Below the pieces are notes generated by a model. The model did no database searches. It worked only from the letters and a program-made list of their open reading frames with translations, and was not told the origin of the DNA. Positions 35,127 through 46,198 of a DNA stretch of 64,000 bases are shown here, piece by piece; position 1 is the first letter of the stretch; each line of letters begins with the position of its first letter. The translations under genes were made by a program, and so were the position numbers. Source of the stretch: Podospora pseudocomata (lineage: Eukaryota > Ascomycota > Sordariomycetes > Sordariales > Podosporaceae). The stretch covers positions 3,658,001 through 3,722,000 of the forward strand of contig NW_026946363.1 in assembly GCF_035222375.1 (NCBI RefSeq), in the 5' to 3' direction.

Positions 35127-35581
35127 CTTTTCAATAGTATGCGTCTGCTATGTTCAAGCTGGTGTGCGCCGTGCGTGTGTGGTGGATCGTGATGATTGAT
35201 AGCTATCTTTTTTGGTGGTGGTGGTGTCTTTGGAGCTGTTGCTTACATTGGCTTAGGTGTTGTTAGTGCGCATTACGGGGTCTAGGCTCCTGAACAGAAT
35301 TGACAGCTGTGATGGACGGGTTTGGCAGCTGGTGAAACGGCTTACATCGGGCGCCACTTTTGGGCTATTGACCCTACATCGATCATCCCGTCCCCGCTTC
35401 ACGACTTACACCACACTTGCTTTCCTGTTGGGGAAGTGAGATATACCAGGGGTCCGTTGTTTATATTTCTTTTGGATATTAGTGAAGATCGTTCGTGAGA
35501 GTTCGCTTTCAACCCTCGGCTTCTCATCATTCGTCATCGTAACCCTTTCCGAGACTCACTCTCACACTCACTACCGTCAAC
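35127..35581. promoter_or_regulatory. divergent promoter of tvp23 and the CitE-like gene
   Basis: The 455 bp between the two start codons must hold both promoters and leaders. The right side is rich in CTCAC/CACTC just before the ATG at 35582. No TATA or named factor site is convincing. Confidence 0.55.
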
Positions 35582-36656
35582 ATGCCAACCACCTCCACCC
35601 TCCGCCGGGCACTCTTATACGGTATGTTTCCCCCTCATTCCACCGCCCTCTCTCTCACTCACCAACAACTCCCCAGTCCCCTCCTCCTCCCAAAAATTCC
35701 TCTCCAAATCCCTCCTCCTCCCCCACACAACAGACAACATAACCTACGACCTCGAAGACTCCGTCACCCCCTCCCTCAAACCCACCGCCCGCACCAACCT
35801 CCTATCCCACCTCTCCGCCCTTCCCAAACCTCCCCCCAACATCGGTGAACTCGCCGTCCGCATAAACGCCATCTCCACCCCCTACGCCCTCACCGACCTC
35901 ACCACCCTCGCCCCCTTACCCTCCTCCACCCTCTCTACAATCGTGATCCCCAAAGTCAACTCCCCCTCCGACCTCACCTTCGTAATCGACATCCTCCGCC
36001 AAGTCTCCCCCCAAAATGAACCACAAAAGAAGGTCATCGCTCTGATCGAGTCCGCCAAGGCGGTCATGGACCTGAAGCAAATCTGCGAGGCAGGAAAGGG
36101 GTCTCTTGACGGCTTGATCTTTGCTGCCGAGGACTTTGCCTTGGATCTGAGCTTGACTCGCACGCCGAGTCTTCGGGAGTTCTTGTACGCCAGGAGTGCG
36201 ATTGCTACCGCGGCGAGGGCGTCTGAGCTGAGTAGCACTATTGATTTGGTGTGCACATCTTACAAGGGTGAGGAAGGGAAGGCGAGGTTGGAGGAGGAGT
36301 GCAGAGATGGGAAGGAGGTAGGGTTTAACGGGAAGCGTAAGTTTGATCCGTCCAGGATTGTCCCAACTTTGATGAACGGGATACTGACAGGTGAACCAGA
36401 ATGTATACATCCCAGCCAGGTTGAGATCGCGCAACGAATGTTTGCGCCGGATGAAAAAGAGGTCGAGTGGGCTGTCAGAGTAGTGATTGCAGATGAAAAG
36501 GCCCAGGCTGCTGGAAGAGGGGCGTGGACACTGGATGATAAGATGATTGATGCTCCCGTGGTTGGGAAGGCTCATTCCGTCGTCACCAAGGCCGAAAAAT
36601 GTGGCATTGACGTAAAGGGACTGAGGAGGAAATGGCAGGGTCAAGAACCAGAGTAA
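35582..36656 (+). CDS. CitE-like (citrate lyase beta / CLYBL-type) lyase
   Basis: Three exons (35582-35621, 35677-36336, 36400-36656) encode 318 aa, a normal length for the HpcH/HpaI-CitE superfamily. The spliced start reads LRRALLYVPSSSQKFLSKSL, the usual opening, followed by YDLEDSVTPSLK, the substrate-binding VRIN (Arg near residue 74), and IFAAEDFALDL near residues 162-171. In that last motif the Glu and Asp match the Mg-binding acids of the family. Then comes IHPSQVEIAQRMFAP and the C-terminal AHSVVTKAEKCG. Members cleave or form C-C bonds of CoA thioesters such as citramalyl-CoA or malyl-CoA; which substrate applies cannot be read here. The short first exon may carry part of a mitochondrial presequence (basic, Thr/Ser-rich). 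The second intron (63 nt) is 3n and stop-free. The gene ends 22 bp from the converging neighbour. Confidence 0.9.
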
Positions 36657-36678
36657 AAACGAAAAATGCCCAAAACAA

Positions 36679-38922
36679 TCAGGTTTCGTATAACTGTCTA
36701 TACTGCCCGGGTATTGCAAGCCCTTGGCCAGACCTCCACATCCTGCCCGGTAACGATAGATCCGCTCTATCCTGCCCCAGGTATCTCGGTAATATTCTTG
36801 CAGGTGGCCTTGACTTCCGTTCCGGGGTTCTGGGACCCAACAAAACCTCCGTGTCGGAGTTTTCAGCAAGATCATCGGCTCCAATAATAGGCGCATACTG
36901 GCGGTTTTGGGCATCGTGAGCTGTGTTGGACCCTTCACCTTCAAGCTCTTCAAGGCTGAAGTACTCTTCAGTCTTGACTGGAACACCATTATCCTCTACC
37001 GCCAAGGCATCGCTCAACTCCCCAAGATCTTCCTCTTCTATCCGTCTGATAAACTCGTCCATGTCTTCCCTGTACGGTGCTTGCGGTCTTTGTACTGTCG
37101 AATTCGGTTCCTGGAACCGTACCCTGTTACTGAATCCCTGCGCAAGTTGTTGAGATGCAATCATGGATCTTGGTGGCGAGCCTGCTTCATTTCGCTGAAC
37201 CAGGTCGCTAAGCCGGCGGTCAATTCGCAAGCCCTCGGCGGAGGTATTGGTATGGAACGGCTGGGAATTGGACGCGTGATACTGCCCGAGAAACTGCTGT
37301 TGGCTTCCGCCGTTGGCATGATACGAACTTGGTGCTTGAACATAGTGCCGCGAGTGCATAGGCACAATATGGTTGGTCACAAATTCCTCCAGGTATCTTT
37401 GTTCGCCAAGAACCTGTCGCCGGCCCAGTGCTTGTTCAGAAGAATAAGGCTGCCTGTTTGGTAGCGCATGATGCTGATGGAAAGGCTCCTGTTTTATCTC
37501 ATTGATGGGGGTTGGATTGGTGTTAGAGTAGGGGCTGTCTGGAAGCAGTTGGATCCTCCTCTGTATTTCAGGACCACAACGAGGTTGCGTGGCAGCATCC
37601 TTGGAGTCGTTGAATGCCGTAGGTACTTGCTCAGTGGGCTTTAGCAACTCGGCCAGCAGCGATTGATCGGTTTGCGTCTCAGCATCTTTGTACCTAGGCA
37701 ACACTATTGTGACAATATGCCCGGGGGCTGAGGGTACAACACCGGGACTTTCTTGTCTTGAGGAGTTTTTCGGTAAAGGTATTTCCAATTGCCCTGATGG
37801 TTGTACTCCAGGATGTCTTTCCACAGAAAGTCTGATGTGATTGGTATGATCCACTGGCTGGCTTATGGACTTACTCACTGACCAGCTATTGTGGAGAATT
37901 TGTTGCTCACGATGACTTCCTTTCTTAGCAAAGTGCCGACGCTTTCTTTCTTGCTGGTATGCTACGGTGTTAGTTCTCGATGGGCTTGAAAAGTAGGATT
38001 CGTCCTGGTTAAGATCGTATGAAGAGTCCCGCGGGTGGGCAGAAACATATTGCCTTGAGGTTCTTGATGGGAGGGCAAGGGGCCGGTGAGCCGAATGGTG
38101 GCGGTCTTCAAATACTTTGCTGAAACTGGTAGACTGTCGTGACCCCGGAGCATAGCTGGGTTGATGGTCATGTCTGCTGACTTTGGTCAAGTCAGCCAAT
38201 ACTCATCATTAGCATGCTGCACCCTTACTTACCTGGTGCGAATTTATGATCTGGTACCCTCATACGGCTTTCTGTGTTTATGACTTGCAGCTGTGAACTG
38301 TTAATTTGCTCGTCTGTTCCCGTGTTTGATAGAGTGGGCTTACTGGAACCCGATCCGTCCTGACCTTCGCCTCCTGGTCTAATTTTCCGTTACGATCTTT
38401 GTTTGGTTGTTTCCTACGGTTTATTTCCCCTTTATACTCATACTTGTCCTCGTGAGTTTTGTACCTGCGCCGTTTCTCAAAGCGAGGTTCAACTTGTCCA
38501 CCATCAAAACCATGCTCCAAGGACACCGAGGGACTGCGTGAGACAGATCTGCCCCGTTTCTTGCCTCTGATGATATCGGTGTCTCGATATCTGGGGGAGG
38601 AAGTGCGTCGCAACCTTTCGTCGCTGTCAAGCGCCGTGAGAAGAGAACGATGGGGGTGTCGGTTCTGTGTCCGTTGAACCCAGGCCCGGACGCGCTCACT
38701 AGGGTCGGCTCTGTCGTCAGGAAGGTAGCGCTTTCCTGCATTGTTCAGGGGCTTCTCGACTGCCTCGGTGTGCCGACCCCGATCATGCGATCTCTCCTTG
38801 GTGTTCCTTGCGTGTCTGCTTCGTTCGGGTTGGTCAGAGCGTCGATGGTCATCTTTGGGTCGGTGATTATGCTTCTTTTTTCGCGACGCCGCCGCCGTCA
38901 TCCACAGCACATCGTCATCCAT
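36679..38922 (-). CDS. Arg/Ser-rich protein of unknown function
   Basis: I join three exons: 38922-38344, 38290-38233 and 38180-36679, giving 712 aa. The introns are 53 and 52 nt (GTAAGC...CAG and GTAAGT...AAG), and the phases close exactly. The 58-nt middle exon is supported by the open join FAP to VSRHDHQPSYAPG. The N-terminal third is very basic with Arg, His, Asp and Ser runs (KKKHNHRPKDDHRRSDQPER; RGKKRGRSVSRSPSVS), like nuclear RS-type proteins. The middle is Gln/Ser/Pro-rich. The C-terminus has an acidic helix (EDMDEFIRRIEEEDLGELSD) and an Arg/Pro-rich end. A nuclear or RNA-related role would fit the composition, but I recognise no family, so function is open. The second intron's AAG acceptor is the weakest point of the model. 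Confidence 0.72.
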
Positions 38923-41900
38923 GACAAATTACCGGGGCCAGTGAAGCCTTGGGAGGGCTCAAGATGGTGAGAGAGTCTCCCCTTCCGTACCGAGACGTCC
39001 CGGTGGGAGGTTCTGAGTGATGCACATCATGCCTTGCTCCTTCCCCCTCATTCTTCTATGATGTTAGGCATTGGCGGGGTCTGGACTCGGCCAGGGAAGG
39101 TGCCATACATCGATCACATCACAATCGGCAGGAGCCGCCAGCAAAGGCGATCAAGTACCAGCTTGATTTCCATCCATCACCTCTATGCAATGCCTATGTC
39201 ACTCATCACGTTCTCTGGGTCATCACCATGAAGTGGAAATCCCACCAACCTGGGCCTCTCCTCCCGTCCTTCCGTCATCCCAACCCCTGTTGCGGATCAA
39301 GCAACCTTCTCCACACGTCAAGAGTGCTGGGCAGCGAGTCTGGAATTACTGCGTACATACTCTATAGCCCTCGGTTGCATCGGTGAGTCTTCCGCAGATC
39401 TAAATATGGCATCACTACGGCTAAATAATATCGTCAATCATCCCGTCCTGCGCACATGTTCCCCAGACCAAGGCTTCTTGGGAGCCTCAAGGAGCTTCGG
39501 CTGTGCAACCTGTCATCCTCACGCAGCTGGGCGATCCTGGACTGAAGTCTGGGTGGTCATGCCCGGTGGTTGATGGCCAGGCATCCCTTCGTCCCGGATC
39601 CAATACTGACACCGGCCGGGAAATTGAGGAACCATGGAGAGTCAAGACCGAGCGCTCTCGAGATGAACCATGCAGTTAGAACCCATGCCAAGTCCAGAAT
39701 ATGCATCTTAGTGAACAGCCAGTGGGAAGCCTCGCCGAAGTGGGACGACCGTTTGATGCCTCGCCTTCCCTGTTTAGTTCACTTGCAGGGACCTTCCGGC
39801 TCCGTGATTCACCAAACCCAGCCGGTGGCGGGTCCGGGGCATCTTTATCTTGACGTACCAGCACACCCACACACGGCGGCGGCTTGTCGAGACCCGTGCA
39901 GACTATATATGCGCTTACAACAGTCATGAGTTGCAATGTGTTTCAATCGACATGGGCCGATCCTCGCAACCTGGGTTCGGTTTTGCCCATTACCCCATGC
40001 AAGAAGCTATTATGCCGCTGCCCCGCGATGGAAGCTCTCGGGTGAGAGCTTGGGAGCTTGGGGAGCTTGGGGGCTTGGGAGCTTGGGTCAACTGCTTTGA
40101 CCTGGATGGCACCTCGTGGTCAATAGAATGATCGACACACAGGATGGACCAAGCTACGGTACTGTTCACCCGCTATTGACATACATCCTATAGCAGCGCT
40201 TGAGGCGGTCGCATCATGGCTTCAATGCCCAGCAAGAGGTGCCATTGCCAAGCCTGGACTAGCGGAATATTCGATACGCATCAGATATCTCCTTCGCTCC
40301 GAGACTACACGCATACACAGAGGTCAGGAAGGGTATGAGGACCGGACGTCGAGTCCTCTGCGTTATGCTCGCCTTTACTGTGGGAGTTGGAGAGGCCCTG
40401 TTATCGTCCAGGTGCCTTGCTTCGCGGCAGTCCACTGACCCGTTTACCCGATTTGCTGTGGTGTGATTAGTTTGGCCTCTGCAAGTCAAGATCGACTGGA
40501 TGAATGAAATTTCTGGAAGCTGGATCGCCCGCAAACTATCTTCTTGTCAGGTGGTAGCCGTCGCGAAAGGCACGTGGGCACAAGAACGCGGTCGTCATGA
40601 AGCTTGAGCAACTCATCTGAAGGCAGCCATCGAGGGGTCGACAAAGGGTTTCATGTCATGTTGAGGTTGCACTCCGATCGAAATGCTGTGAAGTTTCGCA
40701 TCTTGATGGGTCATTCAACCATGTTTCATACTGATATCCACTTTCCTTCTCTGGACGACTCGTTGCACCCTAGCCGATCCTGGCTCTGGGAGTCTCTATT
40801 GGGACTTGAGTGCTGTGCACAGAAAATGGAGACATGCACATGGAGTTGTATCGAATGCATCACGGTGGCCCTGAAAATTTGTTTTCGGAGGTGACCGGTT
40901 TGGCCCCTTCTCAAGGAGAACTTCAGGAGCACTTCGCTCACCACAGAGGAGCGGGTCTGGGGACAGGCCGAGGGTAAAAGCGAGCGCCAAACGGTTTCTA
41001 GGTACTAGGCGCACGCTACACCAAACGCAGCAAGGGTTTTGTGTGTTTCCAGGGCTGTTTCTTGCCATCGATTCCTGTTCCACAGGGCCACGATCCAAAT
41101 GACAGGGGTTTCCGGATATGTTTCCAGCACCCGTTTGCTGCCTCTGGCGTTGTTCATGGGAAACTGGGGCCTTGACGTGAAGGTCCATATTCTGCTTCCA
41201 CTCGGGCAACCAAAAAATGAGTGGGAGGGAAGATGCATAATACAGTCGCATATTTGCTAATGCCGGCAAAATCACCACCAGTGCCTTCGTCGACACATCC
41301 ACGGGCAGCTAGGACGTGGTGGGGCTTGCGATATCACCATTGGAGAAAACCTGGATCACGAGCTAGAAACAACCTTTCTGGGCACATCATCTCTGGGCAA
41401 GGCAAGATACCTAGACCCCAGCGAGCAGGAATAGCCAGGGTGACGAAACCAAGGCAGTTTCCCTTCATAGTACAGAAAACCAAGGCCAGGGTCTGTATTG
41501 AGCTAGTAGCTGCAAAACTGCCAGGGGTCATCATCAGTGGCAGTGAGGTGGGGTTTAGCAGTCCTCTGATCTGAAAGACGTTGATCAAGGATCTCACGAC
41601 TGTCCTCTGACCAATCCTAGCCTTGAACTCCCTGGACTCATGGGTAGCTACGGGGAGCCAGGGCGTATTCGTATGGAGTGTTTGGATCTTTATACAGATC
41701 TTCTGTGGCAAACGACACATGTTACACAACTCCTCCATGCCACAGGCACCCGTAGCGAACGCTGTCCTGGGGTTGCGGTCCCTTTGGTATGTTTGATGCT
41801 TGTCTGGGAACATAACCATGCTCTCATGATTATGCCTGGCAGGACATCAACCGGGGCAGCAGAAGCAAGGTACTGCACGGGAGCGACCGACGTCGGCTCA

Positions 41901-42582
41901 CGACAACGGCCCTGTCTCATGGACCAAAATGCGGCCAAGGCAGAAGCGGTATTCGGGCCCTTCCCCAGGAACAGGTAGCCCGCTGTACTGGCATATAAGA
42001 CGGGTAGCATCAAGTGCCTGCCAGCGGCTCTGGTTCTTCATCCCCCCAAGTGCCCATCTCTCTCCCACCAACCAACCGGCACCACAGAACATCTTTGGAG
42101 AACCCTTGACCCATACCACATAACACAGCTTCGCTAAACACCCCACTGTTCCCTGAGCCACTGGTCGCGCCTTCCCCTTACCATCCTCCCAGTCTCGCTT
42201 GAGGAACCAAAGGCTTGATTTTATCGAAAACAGACTGCTTTGTCCGGCTGAAATCATCGAGCCACTCGACTCTCGACTTTCACCTCCGACACCTGGCCGG
42301 TTAAGAAGGGCAGTCACCCAGTCTCGGAGCGTTTCTTTTCTCACCCACACTGTTCAGAGGCAAACAGCAGCACCCATCAACCCAGTGCTACTTAGCCCCT
42401 GGCCCCCCGCTCTTTTCTTCCAAGCAACCTTCGACTTTCTCTTCCTCATCAGGAGTCGCATTTGCTCCGACAACGGGAGACTCGACTTGATCTGAAAGAG
42501 CACTAGTGTCTACTATACACTAGTTAGATCGAAAGAAACTTTCCCTTCCAGTGCAGCCGACGCAAACAAGAAATCCGACAGC
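38923..42582. other. 3.7-kb gene-free stretch
   Basis: No supported gene on either strand. The only structured element is a short tandem repeat at 40046-40087. From about 42,040 the C/T- and CA-rich sequence looks like the promoter and leader of the RRM gene. Open frames up to 168 codons (for example 40796-41302 minus) have no domain and are not consistent with splice signals. Confidence 0.45.
40046..40087. repeat. tandem repeat of AGCTTGGG units
   Basis: Five near-copies of a 9-10 base unit (GAGCTTGGG with one or two extra G) in a row. It lies in non-coding sequence, with one unit lacking the A. Confidence 0.85.
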
Positions 42583-43437
42583 ATGTCCAAGTTGTTTATT
42601 GGGTAAGACAAGAAGTCCAATGGAGTGCAGATTCTGCCTCCTTCCCCACATGCGGCAGGCGACTGGCTAACAGAGAAAACAGCGGCCTCGCATGGCACAC
42701 CGAGGAGGCCACTCTGAGGCAAAAGTTTGAGGAGTTTGGCGTGGTGGAAGAAGCAGTATGTCGTGGTGCGCTTTCATTTGGTGCGGCTCTTGCTCCTTGT
42801 TACCATCGCCCTTGGGCATTGGTGCTTGGTAAGGTCAGGAACACCGCGAAGACTCTGGTCTCTAACCTCTCCTCTTCTAGGTTGTTGTCAAAGATCGCGA
42901 CACTGGCCGTAGTAGAGGCTTCGGTTTCGTCAGATACACCAACCCAGACGACGCCCAGAAAGCCATCTCTGCGATGAATAACATCGAGTACTTTTGTCCC
43001 CCAGACTACCCCCCCCTTGACCTTGCAGTTTTCTGACCCTTCTCCAGATTCGACGGCCGTCAGATCCGTGTTGACAAGGCCTCGGACACTGGTCCCAGAG
43101 GCGGCGGACGAGGAGGTCCTCCTGGCTTCGGCCGTGGTGGATACGGAGCCGTCCAGATGGGAGGTTCTCCGATGCCCATGGCATACGGCGCCCCGCAACC
43201 GTACGGAATGCCACCCAACGTCTACGCCCAGCCTTATGGACGCGGATACTCCCAGGCCGTCCCGGCAGGCTACGCTGCCCCTCCCCAAAGTAAGACGATA
43301 CGAAAAAGAACAAGAGGGAGCACTGTCACTAACAGTTCCTTTCCTTAGCCTGGCAACAGCCATACGGATACCCTGATCCCTCCCAGCAAGGCCAGCCGCA
43401 CCAGCAGCAGCAGCCTAACCCAGGTCAAGGATACTAG
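42583..43437 (+). CDS. glycine-rich RRM RNA-binding protein
   Basis: Five exons (42583-42602, 42683-42755, 42881-42987, 43048-43289, 43349-43437) encode 176 aa. One RNA recognition motif fills residues 1-80. RNP2 is LFIGGL (4-9) and RNP1 is RGFGFVRY (43-50), with the aromatic residues that stack on RNA present. A short RGG-like segment ([16 protein letters not shown]) and a Pro/Tyr/Gln/Gly-rich tail follow. This is the layout of plant and fungal GRP and human RBM3/CIRP-like proteins, which act in cold or stress response and RNA processing. Four introns cut such a short gene, three of them inside the RRM; the second is the longest (125 nt). Such intron-dense genes often use alternative splicing for self-control. 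It converges with the ChaC-type gene. Confidence 0.93.
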
Positions 43438-43956
43438 GAATTTCGTCAACCAGACCACCGTGGTTCTCTTCCTCCTAACAGCTTCTTCTAAAAGAAATGA
43501 CTTTGAGAACCGATACCAAAACAACACACGACCCGTTCGAGTTTTCTGTACGATCAGGGCTTTTTGCTGCTCTTTGAGAACCACCACATATACCCCGCTC
43601 GATCCCTTTTCCGATACGGTTTTTTTTTGTCTTTCTCATGTTATGATCGACATTTCTTCGGTTTAGTCGGACGGCTACCTAGACAACAGCCACTGGGCTT
43701 TGTTGGCTCCGTCTCCCCGTCCAATTATTATTTGTCAGCCCAGAAGCAAAACAGGGATTTTACCACCCATTTACCTGTGGTATATGTGGTGGTGGTGGGT
43801 TCTGAGAAATTTCTGGGCGTGTTTCTGTTTTATTTTTTTGTCTTGTTTGCTTAGTCTTTAATGCATTTTTTCTGCCCGTTTTTTGATATGTCCTGTTTTG
43901 TTTGTTTCTTCTTTCTCAAAAGTAGGGATATCATGTGTGTGTGTGTTATGCTATTG

Positions 43957-43987
<31 letters not shown>

Positions 43988-44440
43988 GGGGGACTATGGC
44001 TGACGACGAAACGGCTGTGGGAATTGGGTTGGGCATTGGGGGAGGGATGCAGATAAAGGGTGTGTTATGAATCAAGGGGGGAGTGGGTTATGTCATGGGC
44101 TTCCCTTTTGTTCAACAATGCCGCGGGTTGTTTCTTGTCTCATGTGCGACATGAGAAACAGAGGGCCGGCTGGGCTGTCTGGGTGGGGGTGAGGAGGTTG
44201 TGAAAAAGGAAGAGGTGAGACAGGTGGAATATGCTGCCTGTATTGCTCAGGGGAACGAGAAAGCATCAAGGGGGGGGATGAGAAAAAATAAACCATGAAT
44301 TGGTGGAGGGAATGAAAAGGAGGAGAAAAAAAAAGAAACAGAAAACTCGTAGCTGTGTTTTTTTCTTCTTGTGTTTTCAATTTTCTCTCTCCTTTTTGGT
44401 TTCTGAGTGTGCGCGTCTGTTTGTCTGTTTACTTCGACCA
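43438..44440. other. 3' spacer with GT tracts
   Basis: This is the shared 3' flank of the converging RRM and ChaC-type genes. It is T-rich on the left and carries GT dinucleotide tracts at 43934-43946 and 43961-43987. No gene is supported. Confidence 0.5.
43961..43987. repeat. (GT)13 tract
   Basis: A perfect GT run between two converging genes, with a shorter GT tract just before it (43934-43946). Confidence 0.95.
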
Positions 44441-46198
44441 TCACGAAGTCTTTTCTGTCTCTTCTTGCTCGTCTATGCTGCTGACCTTTGGGAACTCGTG
44501 ATGTTGTTGATGATGATGATGATGACGATGATGCTCATGTTGATGCTCCAAAGAAGAAGAAGAACCGTCCAGACTGACAGTGACAGGAGATTGCGCACGC
44601 AGGATTTGGTTTTTTCTGTCAGTCTGGCTCACCACCACCTCTCCTTTCCCTTCCGCCGCCGCTGCCGCCGCCACCGCTCGAACCCGATTCGACAGGTCGG
44701 TGACGTGCTCGTCACCGCTTTCCGGACTGAGTTCACCGAGGGCCTTTTCCAGACCCCACAAGTAATCACGGTTCAGCCCCGACGGCCCCTCGCTGCGGTA
44801 GATGTGCTCGGCTAGCTTCTGGGGGTCCTGCGGGCCGACGAACTGCTCATTGTCTGGCGTTCCGATGTAAACCAGCGTTTGGATCGGCAGTTTCCCGGGC
44901 AGGGCAGTCAGCGGATCGTTGGTGTTGTTGTCGATGCTGGGTGCTGGGTGGAAGGGGGTGTAGTGGATTGTGTAGCCGTTTATCTCACGAATGTCGAGAT
45001 AGTCCTTCACCTCGGCGACGCGCTCGGGAATGATGCGGTAGGCGACGCCCCAGACTTTCTCGCGGGCCGAGTCATGGTGGTCGGTCAGCTGCTCCCAGTA
45101 TGAGCGCGAGATGAGAGTCACGACTCGTCCTGGGGCTTCGGGGGTGCCACGGTGGTCTTCGCTGTTGGAAGGGCAAGCAGAGAGGATGATGGTTAGTGAG
45201 GTCTGCTTGGTTGGGGATGGAGCTTGAAGAGGGAAACGACAGCAAAGGAAGAAGGAAGAAGGGAGGCTGAAGGGGAAACAACAGGAGTAAGAGGGGGGCC
45301 CGGTGGGCTGGCCAGGCTTGCGTCAAGTCAATGGGAAGGGGTTGGATGCGATGACGTTGATTTGGCACACAGCCTGCCTGCCATCAGGTCCTCCCTCCCC
45401 AATTTGTTCGTTAATCTGGCCCGGCATGTTGGCCCCTGGGAGATAAACAACAACGTGAAAGAATGAGTTGGCAGAAGCGAGGACAACAACCCGGAAACTA
45501 TGGCCAACGGTTCGGTTCCGGGTTGACGCTAAGGTGGAATGGATGGGAGGAAGAAATGTACCTTGCCTGTAAGCGATGGTTAGCTATTATGTTGGGAAAG
45601 GCAGATACGTAGTTGGTAGGAGATATGTCCTCAATGGTGGTGGTCCGAGCTGTGGGGGGGTGGGTGATGGGTACGGGGGCGGGAAGGGGAAGGAGAGAGG
45701 AAGAAAAGGGCTCAGGGGGAGGCTCGGGAGCACGGGAGGGTTGCAAGGGCAACGACATGGGCGACGCAGAACACATGCACGACACACATCGGCACACACA
45801 CACACAGACACAGACACAGACACAGACACAAACACACACGTACTTGCCAGAACCGTCTCACATAGCCTGTCACCCAGCCTGGGATTCTCCTGTCTTGGCT
45901 CAAATTAGCTGCCGTCTTGGATGCCGGAACCAGAGAATGGGGTTCTCGGTATCGATTTATCGATCGGTACGTGATGTTGGGCTAAGGACCAGGCAGGTAG
46001 GTGGTAATGGGGAGAGTACCAAAGTGCGGCGGCGGTTTCCAGATCAAACTCCTGTGGTGATTATTTAGCCTCGTGTGTTTCTGACAGCATAAAAAGTCTT
46101 GATTTGTTTTCTTATTTCCTTCTTTCCGGAGGGGAGTGTGTAAAAGCTTACCCGTATCCAAACAGCCAAAACTCATCGGCTTCGGCTTCGGGTGGCAT
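44441..46198 (-). CDS. ChaC-type glutathione gamma-glutamylcyclotransferase with a microexon
   Basis: The enzyme cleaves glutathione to 5-oxoproline and Cys-Gly in the cytosol. Five exons are needed: 46198-46152, 46051-46020, 45893-45844, 45566-45562 and 45161-44441, totalling 855 nt and 284 aa. The spliced protein starts EFWLFGYGSLIWKPPPHFD and continues RRIPGWVTGYVRRFWQ. The 5-nt exon (GCAAG) supplies A44 and most of S45, followed by EDHRGTPEAPGRVVTLI, matching the conserved ChaC core without a gap. YGSL (15-18) forms the substrate loop. E104 in DIREINGY matches the catalytic Glu of ChaC2. The C-terminal tail is long, with Ala-rich and His-rich runs. Introns 1, 2 and 4 are 100, 126 and 400 nt. 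Intron 3 is 277 nt and carries CA repeats. CTAAC/CTAAT branch sites lie before exons 3, 4 and 5. Confidence 0.92.
45562..45566 (-). other. 5-nt microexon (exon 4 of the ChaC-type gene)
   Basis: GCAAG is flanked by TTACAG on its 5' side, with a GCTAACC branch site just upstream, and by GTACAT on its 3' side. Without it the flanking exons do not join in frame. With it the conserved FWQASEDHRG is restored exactly. Confidence 0.85.
45793..45839. repeat. CA / CAGACA repeat in ChaC intron 3
   Basis: A CA dinucleotide run followed by several CAGACA units and a second CA run. It begins four bases downstream of the exon 3 donor in the gene's sense, as GT/TCTGTG repeats. Confidence 0.93.

Noticed and set aside
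45152-45161. Joining ChaC exon 3 directly to an internal CGAAG acceptor, with no microexon
   Set aside because: It would drop conserved residues of the QASEDHRG core, needs a poor acceptor and leaves the well-placed branch site and splice pair at 45561-45580 unexplained.
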